This document shows, piece by piece, positions 17,624 to 27,655 of a stretch of 64,000 nt of DNA. Position 1 is the stretch's first letter, and the number at the start of each line of letters is the position of its first letter. Both the position numbers and the translations under genes were made by a program. The DNA is from Bacillus mojavensis RO-H-1 = KCTC 3706 (lineage in GTDB: Bacteria > Bacillota > Bacilli > Bacillales > Bacillaceae). The notes beneath the pieces are model-generated. The model saw only the letters and a program-made list of their open reading frames with translations, did not search any database and was not told where the DNA came from. The DNA lies in contig NZ_JH600286.1 of assembly GCF_000245335.1 (NCBI RefSeq), positions 372,001 to 436,000 on the forward strand. Direction: 5' to 3'.

Positions 17624-18034
17624 ATGGCATTATTTACAGCAAAAGCCACTGCTCGCGGTGGACGTTCAGGACATATTCAATCAGATGACGGGGTTCTCGA
17701 TTTTGACATTGTCATGCCCAATGCAAAAAAAGAAGGACAAACCGGTACAAACCCGGAACAGCTCTTTGCCGCAGGCTATGCAGCATGCTTTGGCGGCGCG
17801 CTTGAACACGTGGCCAAAGAACAAAATATTGACATTGATTCAGAAATAGAAGGCCAGGTCAGCCTCATGAAGGATGAGAAAGACGGCGGCTTTAAAATCG
17901 GAGTCACACTAGTCGTCAATACAAAGGGATTGGATCGGGATCAGGCTCAAAAGCTTGTCGAGGCTGCTCATGAATTCTGCCCTTATTCTAAAGCAACAAG
18001 AGGAAATGTTGATGTGAAATTGGAATTAAAATAA
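17624..18034 (+). CDS. ohrB: Organic hydroperoxide reductase OhrB
   Basis: This 136-residue Ohr protein has the peroxidatic cysteine in AAGYAACFGGAL and the second cysteine in AHEFCPYSKATRGN. It is paralogous to OhrA. The upstream SigB-type promoter indicates general stress control instead of OhrR control. Confidence 0.95.
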   Translation: MALFTAKATARGGRSGHIQSDDGVLDFDIVMPNAKKEGQTGTNPEQLFAAGYAACFGGALEHVAKEQNIDIDSEIEGQVSLMKDEKDGGFKIGVTLVVNTKGLDRDQAQKLVEAAHEFCPYSKATRGNVDVKLELK

Positions 18035-18041
18035 TTTGCGG

Positions 18042-18070
18042 CATCCTGAGAGTTCTCAGGATGTTTTTTT
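18042..18070 (+). terminator. Terminator after ohrB
   Basis: The stem CATCCTGAG/CTCAGGATG is followed by T7. Confidence 0.82.
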
Positions 18071-18146
18071 GCGGATAAGTTATGATCTTTTCGAAGTGTG
18101 AATACATGTAGTATAGGTGGATTCAGACTAGAGAAAAGGTGAGCAA

Positions 18147-19250
18147 ATGAAAAGACCGAAGCTATCAGTTTGTATGATTGTTAAAAATGAAGAACGTCAT
18201 ATTGTCCGCTGTTTAGAAAGCGTGCAGCATATTGCTGATGAAATCATTGTCGTTGATACCGGATCAAACGACCAAACAGAAGAAATTTGCAGAAGTTTTC
18301 ATGCTCAAGTCTATCATCATCAATGGACACAGGATTATTCGCAGGCAAGAAACATCAGTTTACAGCATGCCAAGGGTGAGTGGATTTTGATTTTGGATGC
18401 AGATGAAGAGTTAGACTTGGATACGGGAAGCTTGTTGCGTTCACTGCTGAATGACTGCAGGCAGTCCCTTGGTTACGTGAAGGTTATAAACTATACGGGA
18501 AAGCAATGGGATGAAAACGAAGCATTTGAACAAATGCAAATCAGGCTGATACGGAATCAGCGGAAAATAACTTTTAAGGGAAGAATTTGCGAAAAGCCCG
18601 TGGGTGAGGAGGCAAGCGGCGCTTTCTCTCTCCCTTGTGTTATTCACCATTACGGCTATCTGGAGCAGGAGGCAAAGTGTAAGCATAAACACAATGTAAG
18701 CATATTGAATACAGAATTATCGTCGTCATATGCCGACCCGCTTCTCATTTATCAAAAAGCAGCTGAGTACGACAGAGGCGGCGAACCGAGTAAAGCCATC
18801 CGTCTGGCAATGAATTTCATAAATGAATGTAACAGCAAAAAGCAAATTCCTCCAGCGATTATATATTATATCAAGTTTAAACTCCTCATTGATACTGAAC
18901 GGTATGAAGAAGCTGAACGGGATATTGATGAAGCGCTGCGGCATTATCCGGATTACAGCACCCTTTACTACTACAAAGGGATAATGATGTATCAGCATAA
19001 AAAAGTCAGAGAAGCGATTACAGCATTTGAATCCTGTCTGCAAACGCAAGGTGAAAACCATCAGTACGTACAGGTGAAAGGAGCCGCTGATTTTCGATCC
19101 CTTTGCTGGCTGGGCGTCTGTCACGCTGAATTGAATCAACATATGACAGCAGTTTTATATTTGCAAAAAGCGCTGAAAGCAAACCCGAGGTGTACTCAGG
19201 CACAGCAACTGCTCAGCGAATTAACAAAGGATCAGGCCGTACATGCCTGA
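18147..19250 (+). CDS. GT2 glycosyltransferase with TPR repeats
   Basis: The 367-residue protein has an N-terminal GT-A domain: LSVCMIVKNEERHIVRCLES, the EIIVVDTGSNDQT nucleotide region, and the metal-binding ILDADEELDL near residue 90. The C-terminal half (residues about 200-360) has TPR-like helical repeats, e.g. ALRHYPDYSTLYYYKGIMMY and AVLYLQKALKANPRCTQA. The same order of domains occurs in SunS/ThuS peptide glycosyltransferases and in many uncharacterised Bacillus proteins. No signal peptide or membrane segment is seen. I do not recall it between ohrB and guaD in strain 168, so it may be an accessory gene. No precursor peptide gene is visible nearby; the acceptor is unknown. Confidence 0.82.
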   Translation: MKRPKLSVCMIVKNEERHIVRCLESVQHIADEIIVVDTGSNDQTEEICRSFHAQVYHHQWTQDYSQARNISLQHAKGEWILILDADEELDLDTGSLLRSLLNDCRQSLGYVKVINYTGKQWDENEAFEQMQIRLIRNQRKITFKGRICEKPVGEEASGAFSLPCVIHHYGYLEQEAKCKHKHNVSILNTELSSSYADPLLIYQKAAEYDRGGEPSKAIRLAMNFINECNSKKQIPPAIIYYIKFKLLIDTERYEEAERDIDEALRHYPDYSTLYYYKGIMMYQHKKVREAITAFESCLQTQGENHQYVQVKGAADFRSLCWLGVCHAELNQHMTAVLYLQKALKANPRCTQAQQLLSELTKDQAVHA

Positions 19251-19257
19251 TCCTTTA
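19226..19257. terminator. Bidirectional terminator between the GT2-TPR gene and guaD
   Basis: AAAGGATCAGGC/GCCTGATCCTTT forms a 12-pair stem that includes the glycosyltransferase stop codon. Confidence 0.85.
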
Positions 19258-19725
19258 ATATTCTTTTTTATGGTCAACATCCCGCCATGCTTGGAACGGA
19301 GACAACTGCTGCGCAAGAGTCACGTGATAAAAGGGGATCGTTCTCTCTTCAGCAGGTTTATCAATTTCTTCATAAATAAATGAATCATCAAATCCTGCTT
19401 CAGCAGCATCTGTATGCTCAGCAGCAAAGTAAACGGCTTTCGGCCGGGCCCAGTAGATGGCGCCTAAGCACATGGGGCATGGCTCGCAGCTCGTATACAA
19501 CATGCAGTCATCCAGCTGGTATGTCCCAAGTGCTTTACAGGCGTTTCGAATAGCAGTCACTTCCGCGTGGGCAGTCGGATCATTGCTTGTAGTGACGTTG
19601 TTCTGTCCTTCGGCTATAATGATTCCATCCTTCACGATAACGGCTCCGAAAGGCCCGCCGATTCCAGCTTTCACTCCTTCACGTGCAAGCTCGACAGCCC
19701 GCTTTAAAAACGCTTCATGATTCAT
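19255..19725 (-). CDS. guaD: Guanine deaminase
   Basis: This 156-residue cytidine-deaminase-fold enzyme converts guanine to xanthine. The zinc ligands and catalytic acid are visible in TAHAEVTAI and SCEPCPMCLGAIYWAR. The C-terminal tail (SPFQAWRDVDHKKEY), which closes the neighbouring active site in the domain-swapped dimer, is present. The internal ATG at 19725 is preferred because of the GGGAGGG ribosome site and the known length. Confidence 0.94.
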   Translation of the reverse strand: MNHEAFLKRAVELAREGVKAGIGGPFGAVIVKDGIIIAEGQNNVTTSNDPTAHAEVTAIRNACKALGTYQLDDCMLYTSCEPCPMCLGAIYWARPKAVYFAAEHTDAAEAGFDDSFIYEEIDKPAEERTIPFYHVTLAQQLSPFQAWRDVDHKKEY

Positions 19726-19855
19726 CCCAAACCCTCCCAGTCGATCGAATGATATAAGTATAGCCGAAAAGAAGTGCAAAAAACATTCTCAAAAAAATGA
19801 AAAATAAACAAAATATTTGGGGGATTTGCTAAGATGAAAAAAGGGAGGGGAGCAT

Positions 19856-20482
19856 ATGCTGCATTTGTATATTGCCAGGCATGGACAGACGCATTGGAAC
19901 GTAGACAAAAGGATGCAGGGCTGGCTGGATTCTAGTCTAACAGAACTTGGACTGTACAACGCCCGTGCTCTTGGAAAACGGCTGAAGGATATTGAATTCA
20001 ATCAGGTTTACATCAGCCCGAGCAAGCGGACAGAAGAGACGGCAAAAGCTATATTGGGATCGCGCCACCTGCCGCTGGTGAAAGATCGTATATTCAGAGA
20101 GATGTCACTGGGGCCTTGGGAAGGGAAAAAACAAGAGGATATTGAAAGAGACGAACCTGATCTTTTTCATGCTTATTTTCATCATCCTGAAGCATATCAC
20201 CAGCCGGGATGTGAAAGTTTTTTTGACCTTGAAAGCCGGGTAAGACTGGCTCTCCAATCGATTTTAAACAGCCATTCTTCCGGGAATGTTCTTCTGGTTA
20301 CCCATTCTGTCTTTATATTGATGCTGTTAAATATCATAAAGGGAAGAGGCATTCATGACATATGGAACTCCTCTTACATACATGATACGTCTTTGAGCCT
20401 TGTGGCATTTGGTAAAAACGGAACAGCCGATATTTTAAAAGAAGGGGATGGAGAGCATCGAAAACCGATTTCCGTTTTCTAA
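19856..20482 (+). CDS. Histidine phosphatase (phosphoglycerate mutase-like)
   Basis: This 208-residue histidine-phosphatase protein has the catalytic RHGQTHWNVDKRMQGW motif at residues 8-23. Other family positions are YISPSKRTEETA, the acid region MSLGPWEGK, and the second histidine in VLLVTHSVF. It resembles GpmB/PhoE-type broad phosphatases rather than glycolytic mutase. Substrate is unknown. I do not recall it between guaD and metE in strain 168. It has a strong ribosome site (GGGAGGGGAGC) and converges on metE. Confidence 0.82.
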   Translation: MLHLYIARHGQTHWNVDKRMQGWLDSSLTELGLYNARALGKRLKDIEFNQVYISPSKRTEETAKAILGSRHLPLVKDRIFREMSLGPWEGKKQEDIERDEPDLFHAYFHHPEAYHQPGCESFFDLESRVRLALQSILNSHSSGNVLLVTHSVFILMLLNIIKGRGIHDIWNSSYIHDTSLSLVAFGKNGTADILKEGDGEHRKPISVF

Positions 20483-20485
20483 AAG

Positions 20486-20515
20486 AAAAACCATCTGCAT
20501 CTGCAGATGGTTTTC
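20486..20515. terminator. Bidirectional terminator between the histidine phosphatase gene and metE
   Basis: The inverted repeat AAAACCATCTGCA/TGCAGATGGTTTT has a very short loop and lies just past both stop codons. Confidence 0.8.
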
Positions 20516-20518
20516 ATC

Positions 20519-22807
20519 TTAAACAAGCTGTGTCTGCTTGGCTCTTGCCTGTTTTGCCGCTTCAACCATATTTTTTAAGGCTGCGACTGTTTCTTCCTGC
20601 TGTCTTGTTTTTAAACCGCAGTCAGGATTTACCCAAAAACGGTCAGTCGGACATACGGCAAGCGCATCAACGATAATGTTGTACATTTCTTCAGTTGACG
20701 GGACACGGGGACTGTGAATGTCATAAACACCAAGACCGAGTCCTTTCAAATACGGATGCTCTTTTAAGTAATCCAAAAATCCTCCGTGGCTTCTGCTGTG
20801 CTCGATCGTAATAACATCCGCGTCAAGATCATTAATCGTATCGACGATGTCTTCAAAGTTGCTGTAGCACATATGCGTATGAATTTGCGTCTCGTTTTTC
20901 ACGGAAGAAGTGGTTAATCTGAATGCTTCTGCCGCCCAAGTCAAATATTCATCCCAATCGTGGGTTTTTAACGGAAGGCCTTCGCGCAGGGCTGGCTCAT
21001 CGACTTGAATGATTTGAATGCCTGCGTCTTCAAGCGCTTTTACTTCTTTGCGAAGGGCGAGCCCGATTTGGAACGCGATTTCTTTTCTCGAGATATCGTT
21101 CCGAGGGAAAGACCAATTTAAAATCGTAACAGGCCCTGTCAGCATTCCTTTTACATGCTTGGATGTTAACGATTGAGCGTATACAGTATCTTTTACTGTC
21201 ATCGGTTCAATAAACTCTACATCTCCATAAATCACGGGCGGGCGGACACAGCGTGAGCCGTATGATTGAACCCAAGCGTATTTTGTGAAGGCAAAGCCGG
21301 CCAGCTTTTCACCAAAGTATTCAACCATGTCTGTCCGTTCGAATTCACCGTGAACAAGAACGTCAAGATCCAATTCTTCCTGAATATCAATCCATCTTTT
21401 CGTCTCCGCATTGATAAAGTTTTGGTATTGTTCATCAGACCACTCGTTTTTCCGCCATTTTTGGCGTGCGCTCCGCACTTCAGCAGACTGCGGGAAACTT
21501 CCGATCGTAGTCGTCGGCAAAAGCGGGAGGCCGAGAGATTCATTTTGCAGGGATAAACGTTCTTCAAACGGAATCGGGCGCTTGAAGTCTTTATCGCTTA
21601 ACTGCTCCAGCTCTTTCTTTTGTTCAGAATTGGCGCCTGTTGCAAATTGTTTAAGCGCTAAAATATCAGCTTTCGCCTGCTGAATTTGCTCACTGATGGC
21701 AGCTTTGCCTGATACTAAGCCTTCTTTTAAAGCTGTCAGCTCTGCCAGCTTTTCTTTTGCGTAGGACAATCCGTTCAGCAGATCCTGTTCCAAATGCTCA
21801 TCTGGGTGTTTCGCTACCGGAACATGAAGCAGGCTGCTGGAAGGCTGAATCCATAGTTCATCAACCTGTGCGAGGCTGAGGATATGAAGCACGGCATCGA
21901 GGCGTTCTTCAAGATCCGCTTTCCAAATGTTGCGGCCGTCTATAACGCCGGCTGCCAGCACTTTATCTTTCGGAAAGCCGTGTGTCTTAAGCTGTTCCAG
22001 GTTTCTGCCCTTATCATGAACGAAATCAAGCCCGATGCCCTGTACAGGATAAGAAATGAGCTCCTCATAAGCATCAACAGAATCGAAATACGTTTGCAAG
22101 AGCACATTCAAGGAAGAAAGCTCATTTGTGATGCTCTCGAATAACTCTTTTACGCCGCGTACATCCTCTGCTGAAGCGGTGACAAGCGCAGGTTCATCAA
22201 TTTGCACCCATTTTACGCCTTCTTCTTCAAGCTCTTTTAAAAGCTGAACATATAAAGGAACGAGGCGCTTTTGAATTGCTTTAGCTTCAGATGGCTCGTA
22301 GCCTTTTGCAAGCGTGACGAACGTATAAGGGCCGACGATAACAGGTTTTGTTTCAACGCCGAACTCCTGTTTGATTCGGCGGTAATCTTCAAGCTGTTTG
22401 TTTCTTGTCAGTCGGAACTCTAGGCTCTCGTCATATTCAGGCACGATGTAATGGTAATTTGTATTAAACCATTTTGTCATTTCACTTGATACGGCGTCTT
22501 TTATTCCGCGGGCGATGGCGAAGTATGTATCTGTACGGTCAGTCAGGTGTCTGAAGCGTTGCGGGATCCAGTTGAAGCTGACCGCCGTGTCAAGAACGTG
22601 ATCATACTGTGTGAAATCAGAAACAGGCACAACATCAATCTGCTGGTCAATTTGCGTTTTCACTGCGGATAAGAATAATTCATCGATTTGCTTCAAAAAC
22701 GTATCTTTATCGCTGTTTCCTTTCCAATACGCTTCAAGCGATTTTTTCCATTCTCTGTTCAGTCCGATTCTTGGGAATCCTAAATTCGATGTTTTGATTG
22801 TTGTCAT
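20519..22807 (-). CDS. metE: Cobalamin-independent methionine synthase
   Basis: This 762-residue enzyme transfers the methyl group of 5-methyl-THF-triglutamate to homocysteine. The N-terminal half begins [20 protein letters not shown]. The C-terminal catalytic barrel has [10 protein letters not shown], zinc ligands in HTHMCYSNF and [10 protein letters not shown], and HSRSHGG. A SAM riboswitch in the 5' leader represses it when SAM is plentiful. Confidence 0.96.
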   Translation of the reverse strand: MTTIKTSNLGFPRIGLNREWKKSLEAYWKGNSDKDTFLKQIDELFLSAVKTQIDQQIDVVPVSDFTQYDHVLDTAVSFNWIPQRFRHLTDRTDTYFAIARGIKDAVSSEMTKWFNTNYHYIVPEYDESLEFRLTRNKQLEDYRRIKQEFGVETKPVIVGPYTFVTLAKGYEPSEAKAIQKRLVPLYVQLLKELEEEGVKWVQIDEPALVTASAEDVRGVKELFESITNELSSLNVLLQTYFDSVDAYEELISYPVQGIGLDFVHDKGRNLEQLKTHGFPKDKVLAAGVIDGRNIWKADLEERLDAVLHILSLAQVDELWIQPSSSLLHVPVAKHPDEHLEQDLLNGLSYAKEKLAELTALKEGLVSGKAAISEQIQQAKADILALKQFATGANSEQKKELEQLSDKDFKRPIPFEERLSLQNESLGLPLLPTTTIGSFPQSAEVRSARQKWRKNEWSDEQYQNFINAETKRWIDIQEELDLDVLVHGEFERTDMVEYFGEKLAGFAFTKYAWVQSYGSRCVRPPVIYGDVEFIEPMTVKDTVYAQSLTSKHVKGMLTGPVTILNWSFPRNDISRKEIAFQIGLALRKEVKALEDAGIQIIQVDEPALREGLPLKTHDWDEYLTWAAEAFRLTTSSVKNETQIHTHMCYSNFEDIVDTINDLDADVITIEHSRSHGGFLDYLKEHPYLKGLGLGVYDIHSPRVPSTEEMYNIIVDALAVCPTDRFWVNPDCGLKTRQQEETVAALKNMVEAAKQARAKQTQLV

Positions 22808-22884
22808 TGTTTCTCCTCCTTTATATGTAAAACACTCTTGTTGACCCGCGGATACAGGCTATTAAGAGGTTTTCTCACAACTAA

Positions 22885-23094
22885 AAAGCCTCTTTCCCAT
22901 GAGAGAAAGAGGTCTTTTTTACAAAACATATAGCCTCTCTCATCTCTCAGAAACAATCTGATGGAATTAGCACCGTGCCTTAAGAGATATAAATCTCGGC
23001 GCGAAAATCAGTGCGCCCCATTTCACAATGGAATTACGGTCGGTTGCTGTTGGGGTCAAAAGGCCAATCCCTCGCCCAACTCTCGATAAGAGAA
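22885..23094 (-). promoter_or_regulatory. SAM-I riboswitch (S-box) upstream of metE
   Basis: Read on the minus strand, the leader opens with TTCTCTTATCGAGAGTTGGG and contains the GACCCCAACAGCAACCGACC block and the GCACGGTGCTAATTCCATC block typical of the S-box. It ends in a terminator with a CCTCTTTC stem and T-rich tail (about 22887-22916). An 83-base core (23012-23094) is identical to the mtnK S-box. Confidence 0.96.
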
Positions 23095-23136
23095 AATGTT
23101 ATTAATTTTTTGAAAAGTTGAATCATTTGTTGGTAA

Positions 23137-23165
23137 TCTTAACAGCAAGTCAAATTCATTGTCAA
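23137..23165 (-). promoter_or_regulatory. Candidate metE promoter
   Basis: On the minus strand TTGACA (23165-23160) is followed after 17 bases by TTAAGA (23142-23137), shortly before the S-box leader. Confidence 0.6.
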
Positions 23166-23223
23166 CAGAGATTTTAAATTTTATTTTACAAATTACGGGA
23201 TATATTATATGAGAAAAATAATA

Positions 23224-24185
23224 TTATAGGGTCAGTAAATGTGACTGCTCTGCTTTCTCCGACAGCTCATCAGGAGCAGTTAAATACAGGAATCCATTCC
23301 CCGCCAATGTTTTTGCGATATCGAGCGGAAGTGTCCTGCGGATCAGCTGCGCATAAAGCTCAGATTCAGAAAGCTCTCTTTGAAAAGATTCTTCTTCAAA
23401 GCTTTTAATTAAAGCAAGCGCTCCGCTGACATGAGGGGCAGCCATTGAAGTGCCCGTCAGCTTCCCGTATTTCTTGTTGGGAAGAGTGGATAAAATGTTT
23501 TCACCAGGTGCAACAAGATCAATTTCTTTTGTTTTGCGTTTGAAAATTCTGACGATTCTCGCGCTACTGAAACCGATCCAACCGCAATCACATCATTATA
23601 CGCAGCAGGATAGGAAAGCTCCTCTGTGCGTTCATCGCCGTCACCTTCATTTCCCGCTGCGCAAACGACAAGTACTCCGTTTTTGACGGCGTTTTTGACC
23701 GCTTCCTGCAGTTCAGGCACATCGCTCGGTCCGCCAAGGGACATTGAGATGATATCAGCCTTTTGCTCAACAGCATAGTTAATGCCGTTAATAATCCATT
23801 CGTACTTTCCGCTGCCGTTTTCACCGCCAAGCACCTTTACAATTAAAAGGCTTGCCTCAGGCGCGACTCCGGCGATGCCGCCGTTTGAATCGTTAGCCGC
23901 AATCGTTCCGGCAACGTGAGTGCCGTGTCCGTTGTAGTCGGAAATGGCATCTTCCTTGCCGCCGTCATCATCTGTGAAATTCTTGCCGCCGATGATTTGG
24001 TTTTTCAGATCGGGATGGCTTGTATCGCAGCCGGTGTCCAATACAGCAATTTTTACATCTTTGCCTTTAACCCCTTTTGCCCACACTTCTGGCGCCTTAA
24101 TCACTTTAATGCTCTCAGGAAGCTCGTTCACATCCATGATCTGCTCATTCGTCACATACGGGATCAAGCGGATTTCACCATTCAT
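23224..24185 (-). pseudogene. ispA: Major intracellular serine protease IspA, frameshifted as written
   Basis: This is a subtilisin-family cytoplasmic protease without signal peptide, with the short inhibitory N-terminal extension (EIRLIPYVTNE). The catalytic Asp is in IAVLDTGCD, the His in NGHGTHVAGT, and the Ser in [14 protein letters not shown]. As written, the frame is lost after EFSNAKQKK, before the catalytic Ser. Adding one base to the T4 run at 23527-23530 (A4 on the coding strand) gives [18 protein letters not shown] and joins both parts into about 320 residues. The start at 24185 has an AAGGAGGGC ribosome site. Confidence 0.92.
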
Positions 24186-24407
24186 AAAAAAGCCCTCCTT
24201 TTTTATGCCTGCAAGTGGATACAAGGGTGTTATCTCACATTATATGAAAAAAACAGCCGCTCGGACAGAGTCGTTTGAAGCATTTTGAAAAAATAGGATA
24301 CAATCCAATGGATTAGTCATTTTCAAAATAATGGGTGGGTTTAGCGTGTATGACTGGGATTCAGCTGTCAGTCAAGTTATAATAGAAGCTGGGAAAGGAG
24401 CAGTGTG

Positions 24408-25241
24408 ATGAAACTGAATGAAAAAATATTTGCGTTTTTTTCTGAGCATGTAGAACAAATGGCTGAGGAATGGATTGACACAATGGAGGAAAGCGATCCG
24501 AATTCAATTTATGCCTTACATAATGCAACTGTAACCGAGGAGCTGAAAGAGCAGGACAGAGAGTTCTACCGGCATCTGAATTACATGTATGTTTTACCGG
24601 AAAAACAATTTCTCGATGAATTTCAACAATGGGTTATTGAGCTGACGAATGATCAAAAACATCTCGATACCCCGGTGCAATACGTCATCCGTGAGTTTAT
24701 GAGAAACCGAAGATTATATACGAAGTATTTTGAGAAATTCGCAAAAGAAAACGAGTCGGCATTTGGACCGGGAGAAAAACAAAAATGGGCTAATTTGATT
24801 GTGAAAGTTTTTGATTTTACCATTTATACATTCGTCGATCACGCTGAATCGAATGCAAAACAGCAATTAAATGCCCAGAGAGAAATGATACTGGAATTAA
24901 GTTCGCCTGTCATTACTCTGAGCAAAACGACAGCTCTGCTGCCGCTTGTCGGTGATATTGATACTGAACGGGCAAAGTTTATTCTCGAGAACACGCTTAG
25001 TGCATGTGCGAAAAGACGCATTGAGCATCTGTTAATCGATCTTTCAGGTGTCGTGGTTGTTGATACAATGGTGGCGCATCAAATCTTTAAATTGATTGAG
25101 GCGCTTACTTTAATCGGTGTCAGATCCACATTGTCTGGAATCAGGCCAGAAATCGCGCAAACCGCTGTACAGCTTGGTATTGATTTTACGAACATTAATA
25201 TTAAAACCAATCTTGCCCAAGCATTGAACTATCATCAATAA
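24408..25241 (+). CDS. rsbRB: RsbR paralogue RsbRB, stressosome subunit
   Basis: This 277-residue stressosome protein has a non-haem globin-like N-terminal sensor domain (residues 1-140) and a C-terminal STAS domain (VITLSKTTALLPLVGDID onward; LLIDLSGVVVVDTMVAHQIF near 210). The domain holds the Ser/Thr sites phosphorylated by RsbT in this family. It feeds environmental stress signals to SigB. A TATAAT is visible at about 24378. The start is the ATG inside GTGATG, behind AAAGGAG. Confidence 0.93.
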   Translation: MKLNEKIFAFFSEHVEQMAEEWIDTMEESDPNSIYALHNATVTEELKEQDREFYRHLNYMYVLPEKQFLDEFQQWVIELTNDQKHLDTPVQYVIREFMRNRRLYTKYFEKFAKENESAFGPGEKQKWANLIVKVFDFTIYTFVDHAESNAKQQLNAQREMILELSSPVITLSKTTALLPLVGDIDTERAKFILENTLSACAKRRIEHLLIDLSGVVVVDTMVAHQIFKLIEALTLIGVRSTLSGIRPEIAQTAVQLGIDFTNINIKTNLAQALNYHQ

Positions 25242-25245
25242 TGAG

Positions 25246-25275
25246 AAAGCCGCTATTCAACATAGCGGCTTTTTT
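25246..25275 (+). terminator. Terminator after rsbRB
   Basis: The stem AAAGCCGCTAT/ATAGCGGCTTT is followed by T. It also lies just downstream of ykoC on the other strand. Confidence 0.82.
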
Positions 25276-26038
25276 ATGAGGTAAAACATAAAGACACAAG
25301 AAAAGATCCTGCGAATAACAAGAGAACGATGAAAAAGAACAGCCAGTCGCGCAGGCTGACGGTAAGCGACCGGTAATACGTCCGGTTTCGGCTGCCTGTA
25401 AATCCTTTTGATTCCATCGCAAGAGCTGTTCGTTCCGCTTTTCTGATCGCACTTGCTAATAGCGGGATTGTATAGCGCTTTAACGCGCTTATTTTTTCTT
25501 TTAAGCCATTTTCCGCCGCCCCGCCTCGGATTTTATGTGCCTGCTGGATCAGCTGGACCTCCTCTTTTAACAGAGGGAGAAAACGAAATCCGGCAATGAC
25601 GCCATATGCGAGCTTCGGGGACAGCTTACACTGCTGCACAAGACTCAGCATAAATAGAATTGGATCGGTTGTTAAAACAAACATCATCGATAAGGCAGAA
25701 AAGCACAAAATCCGAAACCCGAGTGAGATGCCGACAGCCACATTTTCACTGTTGATCGAAAAAGGGCCGGCTTGGAACAGAATATTATCTGCAGTCGTCG
25801 GAATTTTGCCGAAAACAGCGGCTGTCCATACGCAGCCGAATGCTAAAATCAAAAACGGAATCGTGAACAAAAGCCATTTTTTCAGCGGTATTCTGGCCGC
25901 AATCAGGACACCCGCAACAATTATGATATAAAAGCACGCCGGTGTGTAAGGATTGTAAATAAACGACAGCATGACGACACAGCAAAAAACCGCCGCTGCT
26001 TTTACTGCCGGGTTAATGAGATGTAACGGCTGCTTCAT
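25274..26038 (-). CDS. ykoC: ECF transporter transmembrane (T) subunit YkoC
   Basis: This 254-residue energy-coupling-factor T protein (CbiQ family) has about five membrane helices. Its coupling region includes the Ala-Arg-Gly-like signature KIRGGAAE near residue 170 and [17 protein letters not shown]. The ATG at 26038 sits behind AGGAGG. It overlaps the end of ykoD and is the last gene of the TPP-controlled ykoFEDC importer for a thiamine precursor, hydroxymethylpyrimidine. Confidence 0.92.
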   Translation of the reverse strand: MKQPLHLINPAVKAAAVFCCVVMLSFIYNPYTPACFYIIIVAGVLIAARIPLKKWLLFTIPFLILAFGCVWTAAVFGKIPTTADNILFQAGPFSINSENVAVGISLGFRILCFSALSMMFVLTTDPILFMLSLVQQCKLSPKLAYGVIAGFRFLPLLKEEVQLIQQAHKIRGGAAENGLKEKISALKRYTIPLLASAIRKAERTALAMESKGFTGSRNRTYYRSLTVSLRDWLFFFIVLLLFAGSFLVSLCFTS

Positions 26039-27655
26039 CACGCACCTCCTGCTGGTATGTCATCCATTCATATCGAAGGGGGAGGGTGAGCTTTGCTTTT
26101 TGGACGAGCTCGGCTTCCTTAGAAAATAATTGTTCCGGTGTTCCGTCAAAGGCCAAATGTGTGTCGTGAAGCACAAGCACGCTGTCAGCATATGAAGATA
26201 CAAGCTCCATATCGTGTGTGATCATAAGAACAGCGGTGCCTTCTGCCTGGATATGCTGAATCATCTCCATACATTCAGCCGCTGTTTTGGCGTCTTGGCC
26301 AAAGGTCGGTTCGTCTAAAAGCAAGACCTTTACATCATGCATCAGCATGGTAGCGACACTCAGCCGCCGTTTTTGCCCTTGGCTGATCGCAAACGGATGG
26401 TGGTCCGCCAAATGTGCAAGACCGAAGCGTTGCAGCAGATTCTGCGCTCTTTTCTCGGTTTCGGCATTTGCCGTATGGCCGAACAGCAGCTCATCATTTA
26501 CTGTATCAGTCACAAACTGGTGCTCTGGATTTTGGAAAACAAACCCCAATTGTTTACGAAGCTCTTTTTCTTTGTAAGACTCCAGCGGCTTATCATGCAG
26601 AAGAATCTTGCCGCTATTCGCTTTGAGCAAACGGGCGAGAACAGATAACAGGGTAGATTTTCCTGTGCCGTTTGGCCCGACAAGTGCCGTCAAAGAGCCT
26701 GCACGCAATGAAAAACTAATGTCTTTGAAAATGGTCTGCTGTCCTCTTGAAAACGATAAGTTCTTGACCTGCACTGCATGTTCAGCAGAAAGAACCACAG
26801 CTTCTTCAGTATGCCCAGCAGGGAAGGGTTCCTTGAACAGCGTTTCCTTTGACAATGTAAACGGGATAATCACATTTTCTTGTAAGTCACAAATTTTTGG
26901 CACAGCGATTCCCATTGTTCTTAACATGTTTGAGTGATGCTGAAACATATCCGTAGTCGGCCCGTCTAAGGCTTTCTTGCCTGCTTCATCCAGTACAATT
27001 GTTCTTTCAACCCAAGGCGCCCACTCATCAAGCTGATGTTCGATGACGAGAAGGCCGAAGCCTTTTTCCTGCTGAAGCTCTTTGATCATTTGAACGAATT
27101 CCCGCGCTGAATAAGGATCTAAAAGGGAAGTCGGTTCATCCAGAATAATGAGCTCAGGCTCCATCGCCAAAATACAGGCGAGCGCGACTTTTTGCTTCAG
27201 TCCCCCTGACAGAGTTGAAATTGTGCTTTTCTTTAAATGAGAGATGTGTAGTTTATCCAGAACCGCATCAATTTTTTTTCCATTTCTTCTTGAGGAATTT
27301 GCAAATTTTCCAATCCGAAGGCGATTTCGTCCTCCACTGTCAGCATACAAAACTGCTGATCAGGGTCCTGAAAGACGACTCCGACATGCTGAGCGATCGT
27401 TTCAGAGGTTTCATCATCAGTGATCGGTTTTTGAAATAAGAATACATGCCCGGACAGCACCCCGTCACAAGCTTCGGGGTAAAGTCCGTTTAAACAGAGG
27501 GCAAGCGAGCTTTTTCCGCACCCGCTCGGCCCTAACAATAAAGCGCATTCTCCTTTTAGGAGCTCAAACGTTATCTCTTGAAAAATCGGTTTCTCGTTTT
27601 CTTCATATGAAAAACGAAGCCGGTCAACCGAAAGTAACGTATTATAGGCTTGCAT
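26013..27655 (-). pseudogene. ykoD: ECF transporter double ATPase YkoD, frameshifted as written
   Basis: Two ABC ATPase domains are in one chain. Domain 1 has Walker A GPSGCGKSS, signature LSGGLKQK and Walker B LIILDEPTS. Domain 2 has GPNGTGKST, ISQGQKRR and LLLDEPTFGQD. As written, the first 125 or so residues and the rest are in different frames, with the break at the T8 run 27272-27279 (A8 on the coding strand). One extra A gives EEMEKKIDAVLDKL, as expected. The first signature has Leu where LSGGQ has Gln, an unusual variant. It powers thiamine-precursor uptake with YkoC and YkoE. Confidence 0.9.

Noticed and set aside
18147..20482. A glycocin bacteriocin cluster around the GT2-TPR gene
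   Set aside because: No Cys-rich precursor ORF, ABC exporter with peptidase, or immunity gene is visible between ohrB and metE.
20519..22807. Open frames antisense to metE
   Set aside because: They are shadow frames of a conserved coding gene, with no translation signals.
27272..27279. Programmed frameshift in ykoD at the A8 run
   Set aside because: There is no stimulatory structure or family precedent, and seven other genic breaks at short runs point to sequence error.
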